In this document: positions 32,515 through 42,300 of the stretch, piece after piece
Numbering within the stretch: the stretch's first letter is position 1
Layout of the letters: the number at the start of each line of letters is the position of its first letter
Assembly (NCBI GenBank): GCA_963575745.1
Contig: CAUYUJ010019615.1
Span: forward strand, 348,513-412,512
Source: Prorocentrum cordatum
Lineage: Eukaryota; Sar; Dinophyceae; Prorocentrales; Prorocentraceae
Direction: 5' to 3'
Length of the DNA stretch: 64,000 nt
Notes under the pieces: generated by a model
Databases searched by the model: none
What the model was told of the DNA's origin: nothing
Seen by the model: only the letters and a program-made list of their open reading frames with translations
Position numbers and translations under genes: made by a program

Positions 32515-33360
32515 GTGCTGCGCGAGACCACGTGGTTCGCGACCGCAGTGTATTTTCCGTGTATGTGGCAGGGGCTCACGGGTGTATGCCTGCGTGTGTC
32601 GACCGCGGAGAGCACGCGCCGTTCAAAGGAGAACGGTATGGTCGAGAACCAGCGGCGTATGGGAGGCATCGAGACCCCAGAGTGGATGGCGTTCGCTGTA
32701 TACTTCTACCCTGGCTTGGTATTCGGCAACTTTGATGGTTTCAAAGATCCAGCCGCGCAGTATCTGGGCACACTTGCGGAAGTATTCAATCGGCTGTGCA
32801 CCCAAGCTGGTATAGCGAACTGGAGTTCGCACGTATTCGTCCGACCCGGCGGCTGGGTGTATGCTGGCTTGCGCAGGCTGTTGCAGCTCCTGCGTATTCA
32901 CGTGCATTCCGAGGTGGTATCAGGTCTGTCATACAGGCGCATGGCGAGCCTGGATGTATTTGTGGCAACACACACGGCATCCATGGGCATGGAGCCGCCA
33001 TGTATGGCTCTGTGGAATGCCTCCCACGACGTCAAGGATGGTATCACCTTGTTCCCGAAGCAGGATCATTGGTGGCACATGCCTGTATGACGTTCTTTCG
33101 GGCAGTCCGAGTATGGGAATGTCATGGATTACCGTGTGGGTCTGGGTATGCCGGCGCATGTCCAGGGCGCCCTGGCGGTATTGGCGCCCCACGGACGCAC
33201 GGGCGATGTGTCCGCGAGGAGGCGTATCGGCACCATGCTGGGACACTTGGCCCCTGATGTATGGGTGCCAGGAGCGCAGCTTGCAGTATTGCGCCCGATG
33301 CGTGCCATTAGGGACAGGCGCATGCCAGAAGACGATGAGCACACAGACTCGTCTCTTTAG
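32515..33360 (+). pseudogene. broken gene of the GTAT block, exon 2, with in-frame TGA
   Basis: Continues exon 1 with VLRETTWFATAVYFPCMW and runs 281 codons in one frame, interrupted only by TGA at 33088-33090 after ...QDHWWHMPV. The part after the stop (RSFGQSEYGNVMDYRVGLG...) keeps the same composition and GTAT density. Either a point-mutated copy or a programmed readthrough; readthrough is unsupported. Aromatic-rich (Trp, Tyr, Phe) with no known domain recognised. Confidence 0.6.
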
Positions 33361-33429
33361 TATGCTTCCAGAGCACGTATGCGTCCGCCTCGCCTTGTCC
33401 TGCTGCTCCTCCTCCTCCTCCTCCTCCGG

Positions 33430-33700
33430 CGGGGCACCCATGGGGACAACCATCGGGACCACCATCGGAACAACCATCGCGGCAACCATGGGGACAACCA
33501 TCGGGACAACGATCGGGACAACCACAACCATCAGGACAACCATCGGGACAACCATCGGGACATCCATCGGGACAACGATCGGGACCACCATCGGGGCAAC
33601 CATCGGGAGAACCATCGGAACAACAATCGGGACAATCATCGGGACACTCATCGCGACAATTATCGGGACAACCACAACCATCAGGACCTCCAACCAGAGA
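33430..33700 (+). repeat. 12-15 bp minisatellite (ATCGGGACAACC)
   Basis: Roughly 20 units of ACCATCGGGACA with variants. The His/Asp/Asn-rich frame on one strand and Asp/Gly/Cys/Pro frame on the other are repeat translations. Confidence 0.9.
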
Positions 33701-33739
33701 GAGGTAGTCACGTGTATTTCGTCGACGAGTGAGCCAGTG

Positions 33740-34204
33740 TTGCACATTGAGGCCGGAACGAGAACCACAGAACAAGAATGAGCATATATCGTCTCACAAC
33801 AACGGAAACAAGTCCTGTGGTATGCTGGCGCCACGCACGTGATACCAGTCAAAATAAGGGTCTTGGCTTGTGTGGTACAGAAACGTTAAAACGTCGGAAA
33901 ACGGTACACGTGCCCATTGTTGGAACAGGGGTATAAGTCGTATACTAAGCTAGTTTCCACAAGATGTTACCACAAGAAGTCATTGTAACCATGCGCCAGT
34001 GTAGTAGCCAAGGTCGTCCGCAGGCCACGAAGTGAAGTGTCCGAACGTCATAGGGCGGGAAGCTGGGTGTGGGTGGTGGCGAAGAGTCGTTTGGAAACTT
34101 GGTAGAGCTTGAACCGGCCCCCCCACAAAGTGGGGGTATTGCCCGCCTCCTATGAAAATCCTGGCACTGGTGAGAACGGAGTGTCCCCAGTCTTAAATGA
34201 TTGT

Positions 34205-34236
<32 letters not shown>

Positions 34237-35170
34237 ATGTCGCTGTTGCTGTTGCTGTTGTTAGTGTTACTCTTGTTAATTATGGGGACATTTGCATTTG
34301 TGCTGCGAGAATTTCGCGGTAGGCCTATTGGATTTGTTGGACGGTCGGTCCCAGGTCATGGCTCTGTCACCTGGCCCAGATCCCCAGACCTCCGATGATA
34401 TTTTTGTTGCTCCAATCGCGGCGTGTTCCTTTCATGTCGACATCCGACCCGAGGCCGTTTTCTTTTGGGCTCCTGGGGCCAGCAAGAAGTGGTCGGGGAT
34501 GCCACCGGTGAAGTGGTCCGGAGTTTTGGGGCCGCGGGCTGAGGATCACAGCGGAGGATGTCTGGGTCCGCTCAATTCGGCCTCGCAGGCCCTGTCCACC
34601 ACGAGCAGTCAACAAGCCCGCGAACCGCTCAGTTCCATCAAAGCCACCTCTGCCAATCTCGGGGCCAGAATTCCGCCTGGGCTATAGGTCTGATGTCGGA
34701 TGGGGTTCCCCGATGGCGATGCGGCGACTCATGGGCGACCGGGGTTCGATGCGCCTCCCCTGAGCTCATCCCCCCTGACATTGCCCCCCTCGAGGCCCCC
34801 CTCCCCCCCCACGCCCCCCGAGAGCCGCGCGCCCAGAGGCAACCCCGGCGCGGGGCCGCGCACGCGTGCAGCCGACCCCCTCTGGCGCGGCCGAGCAGGG
34901 GGCCCACCCTGGCCTCCGGCAGTCCGCACCCGCCCCTCGCCGGCGCCCTCGTCGCTCTGCGCTCCCCCCCGTCCTCCTTGATGGGCCGGAGTGTGCGCCT
35001 GTTCCCTCGTCACCAAGGGGCCCGTCCTGAGCGTCATCTTCGGCCACGCGCGGAGAGGGGGGGGGGTGAGGGGAGGGGGGAGGGCTTCTTCGGAGCGCCG
35101 CTGCTCCTTAGAGAAGGCGCGGGCCTCGTCTCCAGACGCAGGGCTGGCGCCGTCCCAGAAGCCGCCTGCC
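33740..35170. other. intron sequence upstream of tricorn exon E
   Basis: Contains a TTG tract (34200-34262). The end (35040-35170) resembles the TTCTCAGAAG-type repeat at 50.2 and 52.4 kb. No gene besides the exon that follows. Confidence 0.5.
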
Positions 35171-35177
35171 GCGGGAG

Positions 35178-35403
35178 GGCCTCCGTTGTCTCGGCTGGCC
35201 CTCCGCCGATCGTCGACCTCGACCGGCGCAGGGAGCGCACCGTGGCCTCCGGGGTGGCCGACTTCGAGGTCTCGCTCGACCTTCGCAACGTCCTCGTGCG
35301 CCACGCGAGCGCGCGGGTCCGCGTGCTCTCGCTGGAGGAGGCGCGGAGCGGGGGCGCCGCGGAGGCCGACGCCGGCGAGGAGGAGGGCGAGGAGGACGAC
35401 GAG
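35178..35403 (+). CDS. tricorn homologue, exon E (last propeller blade and acidic linker)
   Basis: Contains VDLDRRRERTVASGV, then ADFEVSLDLRNVLVRHASAR and VRVLSLEE, matching the family's 'fDLekRk-etlaegV-df-lSaDgkkLLvR-g--l-vv' blade. An acidic run follows (EEEGEEDD). The start GGGAG|GGCC is phase 2, agreeing with exon D. The end is GACGAG|GAGGACCC; the next exon begins with the same GAGGACCC, so the GA-AG intron lies inside a direct repeat. Confidence 0.85.
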
Positions 35404-36069
35404 GAGGACCCGGCGGCCCGCTGAAGGGGGGGGGCGCGAGGGGAGCGGCCTCCTGAGAGGGGGGGGGGGCTTCTGAGGCCAGGAGGCCACATGCGAGCCC
35501 CACCCCAGCTCCCCACGATTTCGAAAGGGGGGAGGCGGGGTTCGCTTCGTTCGGGGCCTCCCGAGCGAAGGGGGCCCCACCTGCCCCCTCGGAAATCCTG
35601 GGGGTGGTGGGGTGGGGTTCGCACGTGGCCTCCCAGCGGGGTCGACTGCGCGGACACTCGCGCGCAATATTCCCGCGTAAGGTTGCGCGAGCGAGCGGGG
35701 GCCACGAAGAGCATACGTTTATGGGGCCACGAAGGGGCGACAGCGGGGCCAGTTGAGGGCAGCAAGGGGGCCACGAAGGGCAAAGAATGCGGGGCCACAA
35801 AGGGCAGCGACGGGGCCACTAATGGCAGCAACGGGCCACGAAGGGCAGCGAGCGAAAGCGACCGCGGAACCAGTACGGGCAACGAGGGGCATCGAAGGCG
35901 GGCGAAGGGCAGCGAGCGGCAACTGCGTTCCCTAACGGGCTGGTCGGGCGGGCGGGCCTCGACGGGTGGGTCGAGCGGGCGGGTCGTTGAAGTGCAAATC
36001 TTTATTGGACCGCCAGCGGGAGCGCGACTCCCAAGTAAATCGCGAGAAGGTCCACAGTGAGAGCGCGAT

Positions 36070-37065
36070 TCCTGAGTGTCGAGGAGCGGCATCTGAATAA
36101 AGTGTGAGGAGGTCTCAGGCGAGAGCGCGATGCCTTAGTAAATGGCCAGGAAATCTCAAGCGAAAGCAGGATTTTTCAATACAGTGTGTGGACATGTCAG
36201 GCGGGAGCCGTTGTTGTTGTAACTCGGGGGCTAGGGGCGCAGTTTGACGCTCAAGATTTTTCCTGATAAGAAACATGGTGCGAGCCCCGGGAGGGGCAGT
36301 TCAATTGAAAAATACAACGTGCACCGGGCAGGAGCGATCAGCAAGTTATTGTTCATAAGTGAGAGTTCGACTGCAATAACACCAACAACCATTTTGAGAT
36401 TGATCGCTCTTATCTGCTCGCGTGTCATTCAAAACGTAAAACCCAAACCCTCGGTGCCCGCCATCTTCATCTTCGAACGTACCCTCTTAGGGGTAGATCT
36501 TCCTTACCTGCACCGTGTATTTCGTGCAGCTCCTGCGGCATTGGAAGAGAGGACGGACGGAAGGTAGTCACAAGTGGAAAGGAGGATGACGGATGGAGCA
36601 CGAGAGAATAGCAGAAGCGAGGATAGGAGCAGAAAGCAAATGGCAGAACCAAGCGGGCAGATCGGGCAGATAGACCCTCACGTCTTGCATGACTCGCGAG
36701 GAACTCTCGAGCGATAGCGCGATCCCCGCATGAACCGTGAGGAAATCTTCAGCAAGAGTGTGATTCCTGAATGTCGAGGGCGCGGCGTCTGAATAAATTG
36801 CGAAGAAATCCCACGCGAGAGCGCGATTCCTCTATGAATTGTGAGGACGTCCCGCGCGAGAGCGCGATTTGGGAATACATTGAGGAAGTATCAAGCGGGA
36901 GCGTAGTTGTTGTAACTCGGGGACCACGGGCGAAATTTGAAGCTCAAAACTTTCCCTGATGAGAAACAAGGTGCGAGCCCCGGGAGGGGCAGCTCAATTG
37001 AAAAACACCTTGTGCACCGGGCGGGGGGTATCAACAACGATTATTATTCAGAAGTGAGACATCGA
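36070..37065. repeat. segmental duplication with GAGAGCGCGATTCC units
   Basis: A stretch of about 300 bp (36070-36370) recurs at 36765-37060: short GCGAGAGCGCGATTCC units, then TTGTTGTAACTCGGGG and GTGCGAGCCCCGGGAGGGGC. No coding capacity. Confidence 0.75.
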
Positions 37066-37230
37066 CACCAACAGCAGCAACGACAACAACAGCAACAACA
37101 AAACCAACAACAACAGCATCAACAACTACACCAATAACAAACATACTAGCAGCAACGACCTCAACAAAGCCATAATAACAACCACAACAACAAAAACAGC
37201 AGCATCATCAACAACGCGATCTCAACGCAA
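37066..37230. repeat. CAA/CAG triplet tract
   Basis: Interrupted (CAA)n/(CAG)n, partly poly-glutamine in one frame. No gene. Confidence 0.85.
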
Positions 37231-37410
37231 CAACAATATCCGCACCGCGGAGCCCCACATCAGCAATGCGCTCAGGGACAACGAATGACCGTTCGGTCCC
37301 TCACTCTGACCATGTGTTCGGTTTGGACGTGCGCCTCCGAGGGGGTCTAACTTTCAGTGTTCGTATGTCCTTCTGCGTCCCCGTTTCCTCCCCGCTTCCT
37401 CCCCAGAGAG

Positions 37411-37521
37411 GAGGACCCCGAGGGCGACGAGACGCCCGAGGATCGCGGCCTCGTGGCAATCGGTGCGCGGATCAACCTGGAGGTGCAGCCGCTGGAGGAG
37501 TGGGCCCAGATGTTCCACGAG
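37411..37521 (+). CDS. tricorn homologue, exon F (entry to the C1 domain)
   Basis: A 111-base exon, 37 codons, phase 0 at both ends. RINLEVQPLEEWAQMFHE matches the family's 'l-v-vdPraEWrQmFdEa' segment leading into C1. Acceptor CCAGAGAG|GAGG, donor CACGAG|GCCTCG. The next exon starts GCCTGG, so GCCT stands at both intron ends. Confidence 0.9.
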
Positions 37522-37764
37522 GCCTCGAATTCTTTACGCTTCGCGTATCCCCACCAGCCCATCTCACAGCAGCAACTCTCGCGAAGCATGCCGACAGTCG
37601 TGTTTTTCAGGCGTGTGTCCGCTTGGCCCCGCATATCTCCCCTGTTCCTCCTTCCTCCCGCCTCCTTGTACATCCTCCTTGTGAGGGGAGCGGGAGAAGG
37701 ACGAGGCGGAGGAGGAGGGAGAGAAAGCGCTCCTCGTGATTTGAGTCGTGTGGGGTTTCTCGTC

Positions 37765-38140
37765 CTGGTGTGAGTCGTTCGGGCCCTTCTTCCTGGTGTG
37801 AGTCGTTCGGGCTCTTCGTGGTGTGAGTCGTTCGGGCTCTTCGTCCTGGTGTGAATCGTTCGGGCTTCTCGTGGTGTGAGTTGTTCGGGCCCCTCATCCT
37901 GGTGTGAGTCGTTCGGGCCCCTCCTCCTGGTGTGACTCGTTCGGGCTCCTCGTGGTGTGAGTCGTTCGGGGCCCGCGTCGTGGTGTGAGTCGTTCGGGCT
38001 CCTCGTGGTGTGAGTCGTTCGGGCGCCTCGTCCTGGTGTGAGTCGTTGGGGCCCTTCCTTGTGGTGTGAGTCGTTCGGGCTCCTCGTGGTGTGAGTCGTT
38101 GGGGTCTCTCGTCCTGGTGTGAGTCGTTCGGGCTCCTCGT
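37765..38140 (+). repeat. 27-30 bp minisatellite (GTGTGAGTCGTTCGGG)
   Basis: About 13 units of GGTGTGAGTCGTTCGGG plus CTCCTCGT or CCCTTCTTCCT, alternating 27- and 30-bp forms. Confidence 0.92.
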
Positions 38141-38276
38141 GGGGCCTGATGGGGGCCTCTTGGAGCCTCTTGGGGCGTCTTGGGGGCCTCTTGGGGGCCT
38201 CTTGGGGACGTCTTGGGGGCCTCTTGGAGCCTCTTGGGGCCTCTTGGGGGCCTCTTGGGAGCCTCTTGGGGACCTC
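38140..38276 (+). repeat. CTTGGGGCC-type array receiving the LINE
   Basis: Units of CTCTTGGGGGCCTC. Its last 11 bases (TTGGGGACCTC, 38266-38276) abut the SL and recur at 44283-44293 after the LINE. Confidence 0.85.
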
Positions 38277-38298
38277 TCCGTAGCCATTTTGGCTCAAG
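38277..38298 (+). other. exact dinoflagellate spliced-leader sequence
   Basis: All 22 positions match the dinoflagellate SL (first base T; it ends TTTTGGCTCAAG). It is followed by a 95-base leader with an upstream ATG directly after the SL, then ORF1. This is a genomic relic of a trans-spliced transcript, not an SL RNA gene: no donor follows it. Confidence 0.95.
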
Positions 38299-38393
38299 AT
38301 GACTATCACTTGGGGCTTCCGCCCTGGTGGTCAAAGGGATACCGCTAGACCGCGGCAGGCAGATCGGTTTACCGTTCGGCAGACGGGCGCACG

Positions 38394-39359
38394 ATGTCGG
38401 CTGGGGGCTGGCCGCGCTCGTACAACGGCTACTGGTCTTGCAGCTGTGGGACGGCGGACAACTACGCAACGCGCAAGAAGTGTCGGGGGTGTGGGACCCT
38501 TGGACCGCGCAAAGAACTCACGTACAAGGACGTGCTGCAGGGCCCGACAAAGCGGGAGGCGGCGCTCCAGAAGCAGGTGGACTTCATGCGGGCAGAGCTG
38601 CAGGGCCTCAAGAAGCAGCAGCACGCCACGCAGGAGGAGGACGACGAGAAGCCTGTGGACTTGGATAAGCTCTTCAGGTGGGCCCAGTCCTGCAAGACCG
38701 AGTGGGGGGACCAGTCAGTCGAGTACCAGCAGGCTCAGGAGCGCTACATGCGCGCCAAGGATGCCAAGCGAAGCACGAAGCCGCACTCGGTCCAGCTCAC
38801 ATTGGCACGGGTGGCCAGAGAGAAGCTGGAGAAGGAGGAGGCGGCAATCATCGACGAGGTCAAGCGGCACCAGAAGGCCACGCAGGAGGCACAGGAGAAG
38901 CTCACCAAGAAGAGGGAGCAGCTCGAGGTCGCAAGGGCCAAGGAGTCGGAGCTTAAGGTCCAGGACGTATCCGTCAAAGGCAAGGGCTTCCTCACGGCCA
39001 TGCAGGAGCAGTACGAGGGTGCCGTCGAAGGCAGCGGCATCAGCAAGGCGGAGCACGAGCAGCTGTTCGCAGCGCTCGGCAAAGTGCTAGACAACGTCAA
39101 GGAGGAGCCCAAGGACGACGAGGACGGCATGGACACTGAGGAGGCTTGTGGTGCTCCTGCTGGTGGCAACAGTGGGGGCACAGGTGCAGCCAGAGGAACG
39201 CAAGATGAACGCGAGCAGGGTCCGCAGCTGTCACCTGAAGAACAAGAGTGGCTACATGCAGGAGGGATTCCCGCGGACGCCAGCGAAGCACAGCGAAAGC
39301 GTTGGATGGAGGTGTGCGTCAGCCTGGCGGAGCATAACAAGCGGGCCAAGCGATCCTAG
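38394..39359 (+). CDS. LINE ORF1: zinc-finger coiled-coil protein
   Basis: 321 residues. A RanBP2-type zinc finger sits at residues 14-33: W14, C16, C18, N23, C30, C33 in WSCSCGTADNYATRKKCRGC (the first Cys pair is one residue tighter than usual). Two charged helical stretches, about 45-80 and 145-195, look like coiled coils, then an acidic Gly-rich tail. By position and make-up it is the nucleic-acid-binding ORF1 protein of a LINE. It overlaps ORF2 by about 210 bases in another frame. Confidence 0.8.
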   Translation: MSAGGWPRSYNGYWSCSCGTADNYATRKKCRGCGTLGPRKELTYKDVLQGPTKREAALQKQVDFMRAELQGLKKQQHATQEEDDEKPVDLDKLFRWAQSCKTEWGDQSVEYQQAQERYMRAKDAKRSTKPHSVQLTLARVAREKLEKEEAAIIDEVKRHQKATQEAQEKLTKKREQLEVARAKESELKVQDVSVKGKGFLTAMQEQYEGAVEGSGISKAEHEQLFAALGKVLDNVKEEPKDDEDGMDTEEACGAPAGGNSGGTGAARGTQDEREQGPQLSPEEQEWLHAGGIPADASEAQRKRWMEVCVSLAEHNKRAKRS

Positions 39360-42300
39360 CAGGCTGCGCAAGAACAAGCATGAGAGCCTCACACTGTGGA
39401 CTTTCAACGGTTCGGGGTGGGGCACCATCAAGGAGATGATCGAAGGATCTGAAGGGGGCAAGCTGCAGTGCTACGCAGTGCAGGAGCATCGGCTCATGGA
39501 CGACAGGATCGCGGTGGTGTCGCAGAGCATGAAGGTGCAGGGGTACCAGTTCGGCGGCGTAGCAGCGAACCAGACTATAGGACCAGGTGGAGAAGCAGGT
39601 ACCTCAGCGGGCGTTGCGGTGGTGGCGCCCAGGCGCATAGGCATGACCTACCTGTATGGCAAGGAGAAGTGGGACCTGTCACCGCGCAACAGTCCAGGGA
39701 GAGCTGTAGCTGCGTTGTTAGCGGTCGGTAAGGGCATCACCTACGCGTCGGTCTACTTGTGGACGGCGGAGGGCATGACGTTCAGGAACACAGAGATCAT
39801 CAACAAGGTGATTGGACAATTGGAGGCGATTGGAGCGCCGTGGATCATCGGGGGAGATTTCCAGGTGGCGCCCGAGAAGATGACGGAGGTAGAAAGCGTC
39901 AAGATGGCCAAGGCGCGAGTTGTAGCGTCAGTAGCCAGGTGCGGCACGTGCAGACATGCGCATGGTGCAAGCGAGATCGACTACTTCATCGTTTCGGGCA
40001 GCCTAGTCAGCCAGGTGATGGATGTCAGAGTGCAGGAGGAGTGGCCGTCGGCGCCCCACAAGCCAGTGGGGCTCACTCTCAGGCTAAAGGTAAAGGAGCG
40101 CATGGTCAGGGTGCTGGAGAAGCCGAAGGCATTGCCAGCGCAGGGCATTGGCTGCACACCAGCGCCGCCTAGGTACCAGGACATCGCGAGTTTCGGGTCG
40201 CAGGTGGATGCCAACCAGGCGTGGAAGCAGCATATGCAGACACTGGAGCAGGAGGCCTTTGCAGTGCGAGGTCTAGTATGGGCACCGGACCATCCTGCAG
40301 CAGGACGGGCGGAGGAGCCGACTTGGAGGATCAAGCCGCTCAGCTTCGGCGGTGCCAACGTTCCGCCAGCAGCTAGAGAAGCAGTATGGTGGAGGCGGTT
40401 GGCAAAGACTTTGCAGAATTTGCATGGGGCATTTTCTAGGCTCAAGATGGCGAGAACAGGCGACATCCAGAGGCAACGGCAGCGGGAGGCAACTGCGCAT
40501 GAGCACCAGTTCATCATCACGCGCCAGCGGACGAAGCACCTAACAGCTGAGGAGCAGGGCGAGTGGCAGGCCAGGTGCGGGTTGCTGGCTGCTGGGTTAT
40601 TCCGAGGAGCGTTACAAGAGGCGAAGTTGCAGCAGTGGATGCAAGAAAGCCAGGCCAAGATGAAGGAGTACGACCAGAAGCTCTTGAAGGAGAGGCGTGC
40701 GCGGTGGGCAGACAGGCTGCAGGAGGCGGCAGCAGGTGCAGCGGGTGGCCTACACAAGCTAAGCAAGGCTGCTACCGTATGGAGGCCACGCAGGGGAGAC
40801 ACCATGGAGGGCTCGGCAGACCCCATCGAGGCGGCGGAGTACACCCTCAGGGAGTGGAAACAGATCTGGAGGGTCGGCGAGCAGATCCAGGAGGAGGTAA
40901 GACCGTGGGAGTGCGAGGAGCGTGACAAGCTCGAGCCTTTCACGGGACAAGATGTGGACAAGCTCAAGGAGGTAGCCCGCACCTTCAGAAAGAAGACGGG
41001 GGTCGGTGTCGACAGTTGGCATCCCTCCATGCTGCAGGGCGCGTCGGACGAAGCGTACGACAAGCTGCTGGACTTCTACATGGAGGTGGAACGGACCTTG
41101 TACTGGCCCATCCACATGGGCACGGTGCTGTTCTTCATGATCCCGAAGACCTTCACCACGGACAGGGTCATCGGTTTGCTGCCCACAGCCATCAGGGCGT
41201 GGGAAAGTATGCGGGAGCCGTACATGGTCAAGTGGGCCAAGCAGAACTACAGGAGCTGGGACTGCACGAGCTACGGTAAGACGGCGGAGGACGCAGCCTG
41301 GGAGGTGTTGCTCAGCCACGAGATGGACGACGCGGAGGAACAGAGCGAGGAGACGCAGGCTACGATCACGGCGGTGTTGGACTTGGTGAAGGCGTTCGAG
41401 AAGGTCAGCTTGCACGTATTGTGGGAAGCAGGCAAGCAGCTAAGTTTCAACACGGGGGTGCTGGCTGTGGTGTGCTCATATTTCGCCATGAGCAGGCGTC
41501 TCATCGTGGGTGACTCGGTGTCCAGCGAAACCCAGACGGTGGCCACCATCGTCGCGGGTAGCAAGTTCTCAGTGTGCTTCTTGAAGATGGTCATCCAGTC
41601 CACGTTGGATGGCCTGGTGGTGGAGAGACCGAGGGCGCGTTGGAGAATGTATGTGGACGACCTGTGCGTGCGGTTACGACAGCAGCACCAGTGCATTGTC
41701 ACGGAGCTTGAAGAGACAATCGACAGTTGTTTCAGAGGCTTCGAGAAGATAGGCTTAAAGTTCTCGGTGGGCAGCAAGGGTAAAGGCGCTGCGATGGCGA
41801 GCACTAAGTGGGCGCGAAAGGCCGTGACAAGGCCAATGCGTGAGCGAGGACTGCCAGTGGTTGGGGCCTGCCCGTGCCTGGGGGTTGACATCGTCACGCA
41901 CGGCACGGCGGCAAAGGCTAAGAACGGCAAGAGGCATGCTATTATGAAGGCCAGGAGCCGGAGGCTGCTCACCCTGAAGGGAGGGCGCGAGATGACCAGG
42001 GGCGTTGGCTTGGTGTTCAAGTGTGGTCTAGAGCGCTCAGTCTTGCACGGGTGTAAGTGCTTAGGCATGCCAGACCACCAGCTACGACAGCTACGACGTG
42101 AGGCAGGACGATTACTGCCAGGAGGTCGTGGACCCCGAAGCCTCACCCTCCAGCTGGCGGTTGCGCAGGAGGAGCCGACGTACGAGGTCACTGAGGCGCC
42201 GATAGTAAGGTGGGCGCGTGCAGTGTGGCATAGCGCACAAGACGAGGATGGAGCAATACAATGGGACAGCATGGGCACCATGTTGCAGCAGGCGTGGAGA

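Noticed and set aside
19441-33370. GTAT excess explained as ordinary codon preference for TAT or GTA
   Set aside because: The tetramer occurs in all three phases, spans codon borders and extends into non-coding parts, so codon choice alone is not enough.
19400-33400. Helitron termini (5' TC and 3' CTRR with hairpin) around the Rep-helicase block
   Set aside because: No convincing pair was found; the SL relic and oligo-A favour a retrocopy instead.
33308-33781. Asp-Gly-Cys-Pro and His-Arg-Asp-Asn repeat proteins
   Set aside because: Translations of a 12-15 bp minisatellite.
38299-39090. 263-codon Arg/Ser-rich frame beginning right after the SL
   Set aside because: Overlaps ORF1 in another frame; ORF1 has a zinc finger and coiled coils, while this frame is a GC-driven shadow. 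Its ATG may act as an upstream start.
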